Source: Candidatus Azobacteroides sp.
GTDB taxonomy: Bacteria; Bacteroidota; Bacteroidia; Bacteroidales; WRGA01
Assembly: GCA_009787405.1 (NCBI GenBank)
Contig: WRGA01000124.1
Span: 34,607-98,606 of the forward strand
Reading direction: 5' to 3'
DNA length: 64,000 nt
Part shown: positions 28,359-38,916 of the stretch, piece by piece
Numbering within the stretch: the first letter of the stretch is position 1
Layout: the number at the start of each line of letters is the position of its first letter
Notes under the pieces: generated by a model
Told to the model about the DNA's origin: nothing
Databases searched by the model: none
The model's input: the letters and a program-made list of their open reading frames with translations, nothing else
Translations under genes and position numbers: made by a program

Positions 28359-29384
28359 ATGAATACTCAGATAAAAATCCTTAAATCAGCAAACTACATT
28401 AAGCTGCTGCAAAAACTGTTTGATCATAAAAAAAACATATACGGTCCCGTCCGGCAAGGCAAACGGATCGGTTACCAAAAAATCAATTCGGCAAATGAGT
28501 TGGCGACCGATTTCATCATTCCCGATATGTCGGCCAAGTCGTTTGTTTTTCCGTGTATCGAAAAGCTTTTTTCTTTTACGAAAGATAAAGAAAACGTTGA
28601 AATTCAAAATTTAAACTTAGACAATATTCCCGAAAAAATAATTGTCGGCATTCGTCCATGCGATGCATTAGGAATGAAAAGCCTGAAAGCAATTTTCGGC
28701 CGGGACCCTGCCGATTCGATATTCCAAACCCGGCTGGAGCGCACCACTTTCATCGGATACGCTTGCAACCAAGCGGATGATTACTGCTTTTGCACCTCCA
28801 TCAACGGCGGGCCGGGCAACACCGAAGGAAGCGACATTTTATTGACCAAAACAGATTCAGGCGATTACATTGCCGAAATCATCACGCCGAAAGGAGAATC
28901 AATCGTTGCATCAGCACCTGAATTATTCGAAGACGGAAGCGGTTTGGACAAACAAAAATATTTGGCGGATGTTCCCAAACGTTTCGACGATTCAAATCTG
29001 GAAAATAAAATGAAGGCGGCTTTTGATACCAATGTATTCGACGAATACGCCATTCGCTGTATCGGATGCGCCGCATGTGCTTATGTATGCCCGACCTGTG
29101 CCTGTTTCGATATTCAAGACAGAACCAAAGGCAGTAAAGGAGAACGCATCCGCACATGGGACAGTTGTGGTTTAAAGCTTTTCACCTTACACACTTCGGG
29201 ACACAATCCGCGCGAAACACAAGGAGTACGCTGGAGACAACGTTTAATGCACAAATTCTCTTATATGCCCGAACGCTTGGAAGTGAGAGGTTGCGTAGGA
29301 TGCGGACGCTGCTCCCGCCGTTGTCCCGTCGACATGAACATTGCCGAAAGTATCAATATAATAACCGATGAAAATATTATCTGA
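28359..29384 (+). CDS. flxB: FlxB-like 4Fe-4S dicluster subunit
   Basis: IVGIRPCDALGMKSL; CIGCAACAYVCPTCACFDIQD; CVGCGRCSRRCPVDMNI. Confidence 0.82.
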   Translation: MNTQIKILKSANYIKLLQKLFDHKKNIYGPVRQGKRIGYQKINSANELATDFIIPDMSAKSFVFPCIEKLFSFTKDKENVEIQNLNLDNIPEKIIVGIRPCDALGMKSLKAIFGRDPADSIFQTRLERTTFIGYACNQADDYCFCTSINGGPGNTEGSDILLTKTDSGDYIAEIITPKGESIVASAPELFEDGSGLDKQKYLADVPKRFDDSNLENKMKAAFDTNVFDEYAIRCIGCAACAYVCPTCACFDIQDRTKGSKGERIRTWDSCGLKLFTLHTSGHNPRETQGVRWRQRLMHKFSYMPERLEVRGCVGCGRCSRRCPVDMNIAESINIITDENII

Positions 29385-29428
29385 TCAGCAACATTGACAG
29401 ATCAGTAAATGAACACATTAACGAGAAT

Positions 29429-30265
29429 ATGGAACAAAATATATATTTACCGTATCGCATGAAGATTGTGAAAATCACGGAAGAAGCGCCTTTCGTTCGA
29501 ACTTTCCGGTTGGAATTTATAAATCCCGAAGAAGGTGAAAAATTTACGTTTAAAACAGGACAATTTGCCGAATATTCCGTTTTCGGCGAAGGAGAATCCA
29601 CGTTTTGCATTGCTTCGCCGCATACGAGAAAAGGTTACGTTGAATGCACGTTTCGTCAGGCAGGACGAGTAACCACTGCTTTATCTAATTTGGAAGAAGG
29701 AGACCTCATTGGTTTTCGCGGACCCTACGGAAATATTTTTCCCATTGATCAATGGAAGGATAAAAATCTGGTATTCATTGCGGGAGGAATTGCGCTTCCG
29801 CCGATGCGCAGCGTAATCTGGTCGTGTTTGGATAACCGCGGAAATTACAAAGAGATCACCGTATTTTACGGGGCTAAAACCGCAAACGATTTAGTGTATA
29901 AACACGAATTAAAAGAATGGGAAGAACGTCCCGACATAAAACTTTACACCACCGTTGACCCGGGTGGTGAAACTCCCGACTGGAAAGGAGAAGTAGGATT
30001 TGTTCCGGCTATTGTCGATAAATTCGCACCTACTGCGGAAAATACCATTGCCATTGTTTGCGGCCCTCCGGTGATGATTAAAAATACATTTCCCGTATTG
30101 AAAAAATTAGGCTTCGCCGACGAAAACATTTATACCACGCTCGAAAACAGAATGAAGTGCGGTTTCGGAAAATGCGGCCGTTGCAATGTGGGGAAAACCT
30201 ACGTCTGTAAAGACGGACCTGTATTTACGGCAGCTCAATTGGCCGAATTACCGAACGAGTATTAA
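29429..30265 (+). CDS. flxA: FlxA-like FAD/NAD(P)-binding oxidoreductase subunit
   Basis: FNR-like fold: FKTGQFAEYSVFGEGESTFCIAS, LVFIAGGIALPPMRSVI, CGPPVMIKNT; C-terminal CGFGKCGRCNVGKTYVCKDGPVF. Confidence 0.88.
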   Translation: MEQNIYLPYRMKIVKITEEAPFVRTFRLEFINPEEGEKFTFKTGQFAEYSVFGEGESTFCIASPHTRKGYVECTFRQAGRVTTALSNLEEGDLIGFRGPYGNIFPIDQWKDKNLVFIAGGIALPPMRSVIWSCLDNRGNYKEITVFYGAKTANDLVYKHELKEWEERPDIKLYTTVDPGGETPDWKGEVGFVPAIVDKFAPTAENTIAIVCGPPVMIKNTFPVLKKLGFADENIYTTLENRMKCGFGKCGRCNVGKTYVCKDGPVFTAAQLAELPNEY

Positions 30266-30391
30266 GGCATCTAAAACTTTTTAACGTTAAAATCGTTATA
30301 AATAATAGCAGTCTCAATAAATTTTAATCTTATTAATCAAACTCCGATGCTTCTCTTTGGAAGGAGGAGGGAGCTTTAAAACTAATCGCTC

Positions 30392-30727
30392 ATGGGAAAA
30401 TTTGTTGTAAGTACCCGTAAAAACGGAGAATTTCAATTTGTTTTAAAAGCAGGAAACGGACAAATTATTTTGGTAAGCGAAGGTTATACCACAAAAACCG
30501 CTTGCTTAAAAGGAGTGGAAGCGGTAAAGAAAAATGCTCCGATTGATGAACGATATGAACGTAAAACATCCAAAAACGACAAACATTTTTTCAATTTAAA
30601 AGCAAGCAACGGACAAATCATCGGAACAAGTGAAATGTATGAAAGTAAAGCCGCCTGCGAAAACGGTATCGAATCGGTAAAAAAGAATGCACCCGATGCA
30701 GATGTTGAAGATGAAACCGTAAAATAA
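30392..30727 (+). CDS. YegP-family DUF1508 protein (two repeats)
   Basis: GEFQFVLKAGNGQIILVSEGYTTKTACLKGVEAVKKNAP duplicated as HFFNLKASNGQIIGTSEMYESKAACENGIESVKKNAP. Confidence 0.88.
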   Translation: MGKFVVSTRKNGEFQFVLKAGNGQIILVSEGYTTKTACLKGVEAVKKNAPIDERYERKTSKNDKHFFNLKASNGQIIGTSEMYESKAACENGIESVKKNAPDADVEDETVK

Positions 30728-30752
30728 CGGAAAACAAATAATCATTACCGTT

Positions 30753-31082
30753 ATGACCCTCGAAGAACTCCAACGACAAATCGACGACTGGATAAAAGTA
30801 TATGGCGTCCGTTATTTCAGCGAACTGACAAACATGGCTGTTTTAACCGAAGAAGTCGGGGAATTGGCACGAATCATGGCACGTACTTACGGAGATCAAT
30901 CATTTAAAAAAAGCGACGAAAAACACTCGCTGAGCGATGAAATCGCCGATGTGCTTTGGGTATTGGTTTGCATCGCCAATCAAACGGGAGTGAATTTGAC
31001 CGAAGCCATGACAAAAAACATGGAAAAGAAAACGGACAGAGATAAAGACAGACATTTAAATAATAACAAATTACAATCATAA
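30753..31082 (+). CDS. MazG-like nucleotide pyrophosphohydrolase
   Basis: FSELTNMAVLTEEVGELARIMARTYG; LSDEIADVLWVLVCIANQTGVNL. Confidence 0.88.
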   Translation: MTLEELQRQIDDWIKVYGVRYFSELTNMAVLTEEVGELARIMARTYGDQSFKKSDEKHSLSDEIADVLWVLVCIANQTGVNLTEAMTKNMEKKTDRDKDRHLNNNKLQS

Positions 31083-31084
31083 AA

Positions 31085-31948
31085 ATGGGAAAATACACCG
31101 ACATCTTAAAAGAATATAAATTCAATCTTTCTGACGAAGAAATCAAGAATGAAATTCAAAAATTACAACCGAAAGTCAATAAAGAAACACTCAAACTATT
31201 GTTCGGGTGTATGGATTTTACCTTCCTGAATACCACCGACAATGCAAGCCATGTCAAAAAAATCACCGAAAAATTAAATGCTTTCGAAAACGAATTTAAT
31301 GAAATGCCCAATGTAGCGGCAGTATGCGCTTATCCTTCATTAATTCAACCTTTGCGGAAATATCTTACGGTAAACGATATTGCAATTGCTTCGGTTGCGG
31401 GTGGTTTTCCGAGCGCTCAAACATTTATCGAAGTAAAAATAGCCGAAACCGCTTTGGCTGTTGCCGAAGGTGCTCAAGAAATAGATGTGGTGATGTCGAT
31501 CGGTAAATTTTTGGAAGGAAAATACGATGAAGTCGGCGAAGAACTGGAAGAAATTAAACATTCCTGCAGAGAAGCCAAATTGAAAGTCATTTTGGAAACA
31601 GAAGTTTTAACATCAGCCGATATTTATAAAGCCTCACTGATCGCCATGTATGCCGGTGCAAACTTCATCAAAACATCTACAGGAAAACTCTCCGTCGGCG
31701 CCACACCCGAAGCGGCATACATTATGTGCAGAAGCATTGCCGATTTTTACAAAAAAACAAATCTGGAAGTAGGATTTAAAGCGTCGGGAGGAGTTGCAAC
31801 AACATCCGATGCGGTTATTTATTATGCCATTGCGGAAAATATTTTAGGAAAAGAACGGGTGAACCGTAACTTGTTCAGAATCGGTGCAAGCCGATTAGCC
31901 AATAATTTATTAAGCAACATTTATGAAAAAACGATCGTTTTCTTTTAA
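31085..31948 (+). CDS. deoC: Deoxyribose-phosphate aldolase
   Basis: ASVAGGFPSAQTFIEVKIAETALAVAEGAQEIDVVMSIGKFLEG; ANFIKTSTGKLSVGATPEAAYIM; GFKASGGVATT. Confidence 0.93.
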   Translation: MGKYTDILKEYKFNLSDEEIKNEIQKLQPKVNKETLKLLFGCMDFTFLNTTDNASHVKKITEKLNAFENEFNEMPNVAAVCAYPSLIQPLRKYLTVNDIAIASVAGGFPSAQTFIEVKIAETALAVAEGAQEIDVVMSIGKFLEGKYDEVGEELEEIKHSCREAKLKVILETEVLTSADIYKASLIAMYAGANFIKTSTGKLSVGATPEAAYIMCRSIADFYKKTNLEVGFKASGGVATTSDAVIYYAIAENILGKERVNRNLFRIGASRLANNLLSNIYEKTIVFF

Positions 31949-31960
31949 AAGAAACACGAA

Positions 31961-32962
31961 CTATTTATCTCTTTTAACCAAATATTCCAATAAGTAAACA
32001 AATGAATTTTTAATTTCCCCTTCGGGCATATCCGAAAGTAAATCAAATGTTTTGCGGCGGTAGTCTTCCATGACCTTTTCGGCATAATCGACACCGCCGT
32101 TTTCTTTTGCAAAATTCACGATTTTCCGAATATTTTCTTCCGAAAAATCTTTATGACTAATGATAGTTATAATTTCCTTATTATCAGACTCTTTACTATT
32201 GCGAACAGCATATATGAGAGGTAATGTAACCTTCCCTTCTCTAATATCATTTCCGGTAGGTTTCCCGATATTTTTGTCATCAAAATAATCAAAAATATCA
32301 TCTTTTATCTGGAATATGATCCCTATATTTTCACCCGTTTTCCGCATCAACTCCATCTTTTCATCCGAAGCATTTACAGAAGCCGCACCGGCAGTAGCAC
32401 AAGCCGCAAACAAAGCAGCGGTCTTTTGTCTGATTACATCAAAATAAATATTTTCATCTATAATATTCTGTTTAGATACATTTAATTGATTAATTTCGCC
32501 ATTTGATAAGTCTCTGCCCAAATAAGAAATAATGCGAAGAATCTGCAAATTATCGGTTTCGGTTGCCAAAGTCAACGAAGAAGCCAAAAAGAAATCACCG
32601 GCAAGCACAGCCACTTTATTATCGAAAACCGCATTGATCGAAGATTGTCCGCGACGTTTCATACTGTCGTCCACAACATCATCATGCAAAAGACTCGCCG
32701 TGTGAAGCAATTCCAAAGAAACAGCCACCTCTGTGGTTTTTTTATTCGGTTCGCCACAAAATTTAGCTGAAAGATAAGTCAACATCGGACGAATTCTTTT
32801 TCCGTTTTTATTAAAAACAAAATCAATAACATCGTTCAACAACACATTATTGCTTTTCAACGTTTCGGAAATAATTTCGTCAAAATTTTTCAGTTCGTTT
32901 TCTATCGGCTTTTTAATTAATAAAAGAAATTCGTCCATCGGGCATGCAAAATTGAAGCGCAA
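31961..32962 (-). CDS. Polyprenyl (octaprenyl-type) diphosphate synthase
   Basis: GKRIRPMLTYLSAKFCG; LLHTASLLHDDVVDDSMKRRGQSSINAVFDNKVAVLAGDFFLA; QIKDDIFDYFDD. Confidence 0.92.
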   Translation of the reverse strand: MRFNFACPMDEFLLLIKKPIENELKNFDEIISETLKSNNVLLNDVIDFVFNKNGKRIRPMLTYLSAKFCGEPNKKTTEVAVSLELLHTASLLHDDVVDDSMKRRGQSSINAVFDNKVAVLAGDFFLASSLTLATETDNLQILRIISYLGRDLSNGEINQLNVSKQNIIDENIYFDVIRQKTAALFAACATAGAASVNASDEKMELMRKTGENIGIIFQIKDDIFDYFDDKNIGKPTGNDIREGKVTLPLIYAVRNSKESDNKEIITIISHKDFSEENIRKIVNFAKENGGVDYAEKVMEDYRRKTFDLLSDMPEGEIKNSFVYLLEYLVKRDK

Positions 32963-33204
32963 AATTAGTAATAAAAAGCAGATAAATGCCTTAAATCACT
33001 ATAAATTAAGTTATGAGTTACAAGTCGGTCAAAAAGTATCACACAAACCATTTATGAAAATATATTTGAAAAATTTAACTGAATTTGATGAACGGATTTT
33101 CCCGAACTGTTTCATCAAGAGAAAATAATTCGTAATTTTGTTTTTTACAAATGATGACCATTCGTACGCTTTGTACTTGTTAATCTGTAATGAATAATTG
33201 AAAA

Positions 33205-35994
33205 ATGAATCCTAAAAAACTATTCTTACTTGATGCTTATGCACTGATTTACAGAGCTTATTATGCATTCATTAAAAATCCGCGCGTCAATTCCAAAGGT
33301 GAAAACACTTCTGCCATATTCGGATTTGTAAATACGTTGGAAGATGTTCTGAAAAAAGAAAACCCTTCCCATATCGCGGTTGTGTTCGACCCTGCCGGAC
33401 CCACTTTCCGCCATGAAATATATGAACAATATAAAGCTCAACGCCAAGAAACACCGGAGGATATTCGGAAGGCCGTGCCGGTCATCAAAGAAATTTTACA
33501 CGCATATAATATTCCCGTCATCGAAGTACCGAAATACGAAGCAGACGATGTTATCGGAACATTATCCATATCAGCCGACAAAGCGGGATACACCGTTTAC
33601 ATGATGACTCCAGACAAAGATTACGGACAATTGGTATCTGAAAACAGATTGATTTACAAGCCGAAACATAACAGTTCCGAATTTCAAATCATGGGAGTGG
33701 AAGAAGTAAAAAAACGATTCGAAATCGAAAATACATCACAAGTAATTGATATATTGGGACTTATGGGAGATAAAAGCGATAATATTCCCGGATGTCCGAT
33801 GGTCGGAGAAAAAACTGCCGTCAAATTAATCGAAGAATTTGAAAATATTGATAATCTGCTTGCCAATACGAACAAACTGAAAGGTGCTCTTAAAAAGAAT
33901 ATTGAAGAAAACAAAGACATCATTCTTTTCAGTAAATTTTTGGCGACCATAAAAACAGATGTCCCGATCGAATTTCATGAAGAAGATTTTTCCCGAAAGG
34001 ATATAAACGAACAAAAATTGAATGACATTTTCGAAGAACTCGAATTTAGAACCTTCATCAACCGAATCATTAACAAAAATAAAATACCTGTTTCTTCTCC
34101 CACGGTAAAAAATATTCCCGTTCAAGGCTCCCTTTTTGATATATTTGAAGGTAACCCGACGGAAGAAAAAAAATATTCAAATCTCAGCGACTTAAGTTCC
34201 ATTCCTCACCAATATTATCTAATTGATAATGAAGAGAAAAGAAGCAATTTAATTACTGAATTATCATGTCAAAAATCGGTGGCATTTGACACAGAAACCA
34301 CCGGAATTTCTCCCATCGAATCGGAAATGGTGGGAATGTCGTTTTGTTTTAAAGAAAATGAAGCCTATTATGTTCCGGTTCCGAAAGAAAAATCGGGAGT
34401 ACAAAAAATTGTTAATGAATTTAAAGATTTTTTTGCCGATGAAACTATTGAAAAAATAGGACAGAACATTAAATATGACATTCTGATTTTAAAAAATTAT
34501 GAGATCGAAGTAAAAGGTAAATTTTTCGATACCATGATCGCTCATTATTTGATTCAGCCCGAATTAAATCACGGTATGGATTATTTGGCAGAAATATATT
34601 TGAAATATAAAACCATTCATATCGAAGAATTAATCGGCCCGAGAGGAAAAAATCAGTTAAATATGCGAAACATTCCCGTCGAAAAGGTGGCGGAATATGC
34701 TGCAGAAGATGCCGATGTGACTTTTAAATTGAAAAATATTTTCAAAAAAGAACTTCAAACAAATAATTTGGAATCGCTGTTTTATGACATAGAAATGCCT
34801 CTTTCAAAGGTTCTTGCGGATATTGAATGGACCGGAGTAAAAATCGACACAGATGCGTTGCACAAATCGTCGAAAACACTGACGAAACAAATGACGGAAA
34901 TCGAAAACGAAATTTATGAAATTGCCGAAACAAAATTCAATGTAAATTCGGCGCGTCAAATCGGTGAAATACTTTTCGACAAGCTCAAGATACAGGAAAA
35001 AGCAAAAAAGACGAAAACAGGGCAATATTCCACCTCTGAAGAAGTATTGGAAAACCTGAAAGGAAAACATCCTATCATCGATAAAATACTGGAATACAGG
35101 ATGCTCAAAAAATTACTGAGTACCTATATTGATGCGCTTCCGTTATTGATCAACAAAAAAACGGGAAAAATCCATACTTCATTTAACCAAACAGTGACCG
35201 CAACCGGAAGATTAAGTTCCACCAACCCGAACCTGCAAAACATTCCCGTCAGAGACGAAATCGGAAAAAAAATCAGAAGAGCTTTCATCGCCGAAGAAGA
35301 ATGCGTTTTTTTCTCTGCCGATTATTCACAAATAGAATTACGGATCATGGCCCATTTAAGCGGAGACGAAAATATGATTTCCGATTTTCTTTCCGATCTT
35401 GACATTCATGCAGCCACAGCCGCAAAAATCTACAAAGTACCGATGAATGAAGTAACACCGGAAATGCGCAGAAATGCCAAAACAGCCAATTTCGGCATTA
35501 TTTACGGTATTTCGGTATTCGGATTGGGAGAACGATTGTCCATCAGCCGGAAAGAAGCACAAGAATTGATCACGGGATATTTCACCGCCTATCCGAAAGT
35601 ACGGGAATATATGGACAAAAGCATCGAAATTGCCCGTGAAAAACATTATGTAGAAACGATTCTTCATCGAAAACGATTTCTATCCGATATTGATTCACGC
35701 AACGCAATCGTTCGCGGATATGCCGAACGAAATGCGATCAATGCGCCCATTCAGGGAAGTGCGGCCGATATTATCAAAATAGCAATGGTCAATATATTCA
35801 ATCGATTCGAAAAAGAAAAATTCCGGTCAAAAATGATCATGCAGGTACATGACGAATTAAATTTTAATATTATAAAATATGAACTTTCAGCAGCAAAAAA
35901 AATCATCATCGAAGAAATGGAAAACGCCTATCCGCTGAATGCTCCTTTAAAAGTTGAATGCGGAGAAGGAAACAATTGGCTGGAAGCACATTAG
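33205..35994 (+). CDS. polA: DNA polymerase I (5'-3' exo, 3'-5' exo, polymerase)
   Basis: FLLDAYALIYRAYYAF; MTPDKDYGQLV; VAFDTETTGISP; ATGRLSSTNPNLQNIPVRDEIGKKIRRAF; MQVHDELNF. Confidence 0.97.
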   Translation: MNPKKLFLLDAYALIYRAYYAFIKNPRVNSKGENTSAIFGFVNTLEDVLKKENPSHIAVVFDPAGPTFRHEIYEQYKAQRQETPEDIRKAVPVIKEILHAYNIPVIEVPKYEADDVIGTLSISADKAGYTVYMMTPDKDYGQLVSENRLIYKPKHNSSEFQIMGVEEVKKRFEIENTSQVIDILGLMGDKSDNIPGCPMVGEKTAVKLIEEFENIDNLLANTNKLKGALKKNIEENKDIILFSKFLATIKTDVPIEFHEEDFSRKDINEQKLNDIFEELEFRTFINRIINKNKIPVSSPTVKNIPVQGSLFDIFEGNPTEEKKYSNLSDLSSIPHQYYLIDNEEKRSNLITELSCQKSVAFDTETTGISPIESEMVGMSFCFKENEAYYVPVPKEKSGVQKIVNEFKDFFADETIEKIGQNIKYDILILKNYEIEVKGKFFDTMIAHYLIQPELNHGMDYLAEIYLKYKTIHIEELIGPRGKNQLNMRNIPVEKVAEYAAEDADVTFKLKNIFKKELQTNNLESLFYDIEMPLSKVLADIEWTGVKIDTDALHKSSKTLTKQMTEIENEIYEIAETKFNVNSARQIGEILFDKLKIQEKAKKTKTGQYSTSEEVLENLKGKHPIIDKILEYRMLKKLLSTYIDALPLLINKKTGKIHTSFNQTVTATGRLSSTNPNLQNIPVRDEIGKKIRRAFIAEEECVFFSADYSQIELRIMAHLSGDENMISDFLSDLDIHAATAAKIYKVPMNEVTPEMRRNAKTANFGIIYGISVFGLGERLSISRKEAQELITGYFTAYPKVREYMDKSIEIAREKHYVETILHRKRFLSDIDSRNAIVRGYAERNAINAPIQGSAADIIKIAMVNIFNRFEKEKFRSKMIMQVHDELNFNIIKYELSAAKKIIIEEMENAYPLNAPLKVECGEGNNWLEAH

Positions 35995-36035
35995 AATTAA
36001 AAATTAAGTATTTATTTGAAAGTAAGTATTTTTTA

Positions 36036-36635
36036 ATGAAGGCAAGGTTTTTGATGACAAGTATTTTTTTCTTTTTCTTTGTTTTTTACGAAAAAGCGCA
36101 AAACAAAGAAGGGGAAAATCCGTATATCCATTATTTGGATAGTATTTATATTCATGATACAATTCCGTTAATTTATTTACCGGATTTATATGTTTTCCCG
36201 AAAGTAACTTTCAGGGATAAAGAAGAAGAATTAAAATTTCTTAAGCTTGTAAGGGACGTTAAAAAAACACTTCCTTATGCCAAATTAATATACGGAACAT
36301 TGATGGAAACCTACGAATACATTGAGACATTACCCACACAAAAAGCACGCGAAGCACATTTGAAAAGAATGGAAGCCGATTTATTCGCAGATTATAAACC
36401 GGTACTTAAAAAAATGTCTTATTCTCAAGGAAGGTTATTAATAAAATTAATCAACAGAGAATGTAACCAAAATTCCTACGATTTGATAAAAGCCTTCATG
36501 GGAAACGGCAGAGCCGCTTTTTGGCAAAGCATGGGTCTTGTATTCAATATGAATCTAAAAAGCGAATACGACCCGAAAGAAAAGGACAGAGCGATAGAAG
36601 AAGTAGTGCAAATGGTGGAAGCGGGAGTGTTGTAA
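36036..36635 (+). CDS. DUF4294 domain secreted protein
   Basis: Signal-like N-terminus MKARFLMTSIFFFFFVFYEKAQ, then LPDLYVFPKVTFRDKEEELKFLKLVRDVKKTLPYAKL. Start at 36036 preferred over 35958, which overlaps polA. Confidence 0.75.
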   Translation: MKARFLMTSIFFFFFVFYEKAQNKEGENPYIHYLDSIYIHDTIPLIYLPDLYVFPKVTFRDKEEELKFLKLVRDVKKTLPYAKLIYGTLMETYEYIETLPTQKAREAHLKRMEADLFADYKPVLKKMSYSQGRLLIKLINRECNQNSYDLIKAFMGNGRAAFWQSMGLVFNMNLKSEYDPKEKDRAIEEVVQMVEAGVL

Positions 36636-36692
36636 ATGTTTCGCAAAAACCGTTTTTTTGACGTATATCCTGTTAAAATTACCAAGTTATTT

Positions 36693-37226
36693 TTACATAT
36701 TATTTAATTTATAAAAAAACTCCCAAATAACAATCCCTCCGGCGATGGAAACATTCAGCGAATGTTTTGTTCCGAATTGTGGAATTTCGACGCACCCATG
36801 GCAAATATCGATAACCGATTGTTGAACACCTTTCACCTCATTTCCCAAAACAACAGCATATTTTTTGCCGGCAGACAATTGTAAATCATTCAACATGATC
36901 GATTTTTCAGCCTGTTCCAAAGAAAAAACCGTGTAATCGTTTTCTTTCAAATTATTTACGGCATCTACAGTATCTTCAAAATATCTCCAATTTACGGAAT
37001 ACTCGGCTCCTAAAGCTGTTTTGTGAATTTCGGGATGAGGAGGTATCGAACTGATTCCGCATAAATAAACGGCATCAACCAAAAAAGCATCGGAAGTACG
37101 AAACACAGAACCTATATTATTCAAACTTCGTACATTATCTAAAACAACAACCAACGGTATTTTACCGGTCTGTTTGAATTCATCGATCGAAATCCTGTTT
37201 AATTCGGTAACGTTGAGTTTTCTCAT
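36693..37226 (-). CDS. TrmH/SpoU-family RNA 2'-O-methyltransferase
   Basis: LVVVLDNVRSLNNIGSVFRTSDAF; AVVLGNEVKGVQQSV; IPQFGTKHSLNVSIAGGIVIWEF. Confidence 0.92.
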   Translation of the reverse strand: MRKLNVTELNRISIDEFKQTGKIPLVVVLDNVRSLNNIGSVFRTSDAFLVDAVYLCGISSIPPHPEIHKTALGAEYSVNWRYFEDTVDAVNNLKENDYTVFSLEQAEKSIMLNDLQLSAGKKYAVVLGNEVKGVQQSVIDICHGCVEIPQFGTKHSLNVSIAGGIVIWEFFYKLNNM

Positions 37227-37730
37227 TTAAAGTGAATTTTCGACAAAAGTAAACAATTAACAATATCGTAAAAAAGGATGTTGATAATTCCTTGAAAAAC
37301 AACTGACATTATCCCGCATTTATTTTTGCGATTTGAAAACATACCTTATTTTGAAAAAAATCAATTCCATCCAAATTTCGACCTCAAATTTCGAGGTGAT
37401 TTTATAAACACCGGATTTCGCTTTTTTCAAAACAACAAGGCGAAAGAATTATCAATACCAAGAGTTATCACAAGGATGTTAATAAAATCTGTATAGTATA
37501 GAATATCAAAACTTAATCGTATTTTTGCATGTCAATAAAATACCGGTAAAACGGATTCAAATGCTGATAAGTAAAAAAGCAAGTATTCGGATGGCTTTTT
37601 ATTAACTGTTTCAACAATCTATTATCATATTCATACTTTATATTAAAACTCTTTACTTATAATATAAATATTATTCCGGGTTAAAATCCCGGTTGTTCGG
37701 ATTATAGATGTACCGTAAAATCACATTAAA

Positions 37731-38720
37731 ATGAAAACCATTGATTTATCCGAAGGTTATGTCAAAGAGCCGATAGATAAGGCGATAGATTTGGAAGAAG
37801 AAATCAACCGCATGCGGAAAGAAAAAAATGCGGTGATTATGGCTCATTATTATCAAACAGGGGACATACAAGATATTGCCGATTTCGTGGGAGACAGCTT
37901 GGCGTTAGCACAACAAGCGGCAAAAACGGATGCAGACATTATTGTGCTTTGCGGCGTTCATTTTATGGGAGAAACGGCCAAAATCCTTTGCCCCGATAAA
38001 AAAGTAATCATCCCCGATTTAAATGCGGGATGTTCGTTGGCCGACAGTTGTCCGGCCGATGAATTTGAAAAATTCGTGAAAGCCCGGCCCGATCATACGG
38101 TCATTTCATACGTCAATACTTCCGCTGCGGTGAAAGCATTGACAGACGTAGTGGTTACTTCTTCAAATGCACGTCAGATTGTGGATAGTTTTCCCGAAAA
38201 TGAAAAGATCATCTTCGGTCCCGACCGAAACCTCGGGAATTATATAAACAGCATTACAGGCCGCAAAATGTTGCTGTGGGATGGCGCGTGTCATGTACAT
38301 GAGCAGTTCTCTCCGGAAAAAATATTGGAGTTGAAAAAACAATACCCCGACGCATTGGTATTGGCACATCCCGAATGTAAAAAAGTTGTTCTTATCCTTG
38401 CCGATTACATTGGTTCCACTGCTGCTTTGTTGAAATTTGCGGGGAAATCTTCTTGCAACCGCTTCATTGTGGCAACCGAATCAGGTATTATTCATGAAAT
38501 GAAAAAGCAAAATCTGGAAAAAGAATTTATCCCCGCACCGCCGAATGACAGCACTTGCGCATGCAATGATTGCAGTTTCATGCGTTTGAATACCATGAAA
38601 AAACTCTACAATTGTTTAAAATACGAACAACCCGAAATTACGGTTGACGAAGAAATACGAAAAAAAGCCGTAAATTCTATAAAGAGAATGTTGGAAATAT
38701 CGCAAAAGTCAGGATTGTAG
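37731..38720 (+). CDS. nadA: Quinolinate synthase
   Basis: AVIMAHYYQTGDIQDIADFVGDSLALAQQA; CGVHFMGETAKILCPDKKVIIPDLNAGCSLADSC; HPECKK; GIIHEM. Confidence 0.96.
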   Translation: MKTIDLSEGYVKEPIDKAIDLEEEINRMRKEKNAVIMAHYYQTGDIQDIADFVGDSLALAQQAAKTDADIIVLCGVHFMGETAKILCPDKKVIIPDLNAGCSLADSCPADEFEKFVKARPDHTVISYVNTSAAVKALTDVVVTSSNARQIVDSFPENEKIIFGPDRNLGNYINSITGRKMLLWDGACHVHEQFSPEKILELKKQYPDALVLAHPECKKVVLILADYIGSTAALLKFAGKSSCNRFIVATESGIIHEMKKQNLEKEFIPAPPNDSTCACNDCSFMRLNTMKKLYNCLKYEQPEITVDEEIRKKAVNSIKRMLEISQKSGL

Positions 38721-38916
38721 GTTTATAATAGTAATTTATCGTAATTAAATTATACTATACAAGTTACGATAAATAAAAAATAACGTTTGAATGCAAATTT
38801 ATTTATAATAAACATTTTAATTTTAAGATAGTCATTAAAAGAGATACTTTGATATATGGACTGGGTAAATGGTATTTGACAACGGTTAAAATAAATGAAA
38901 CTGTTGATATAAACAA

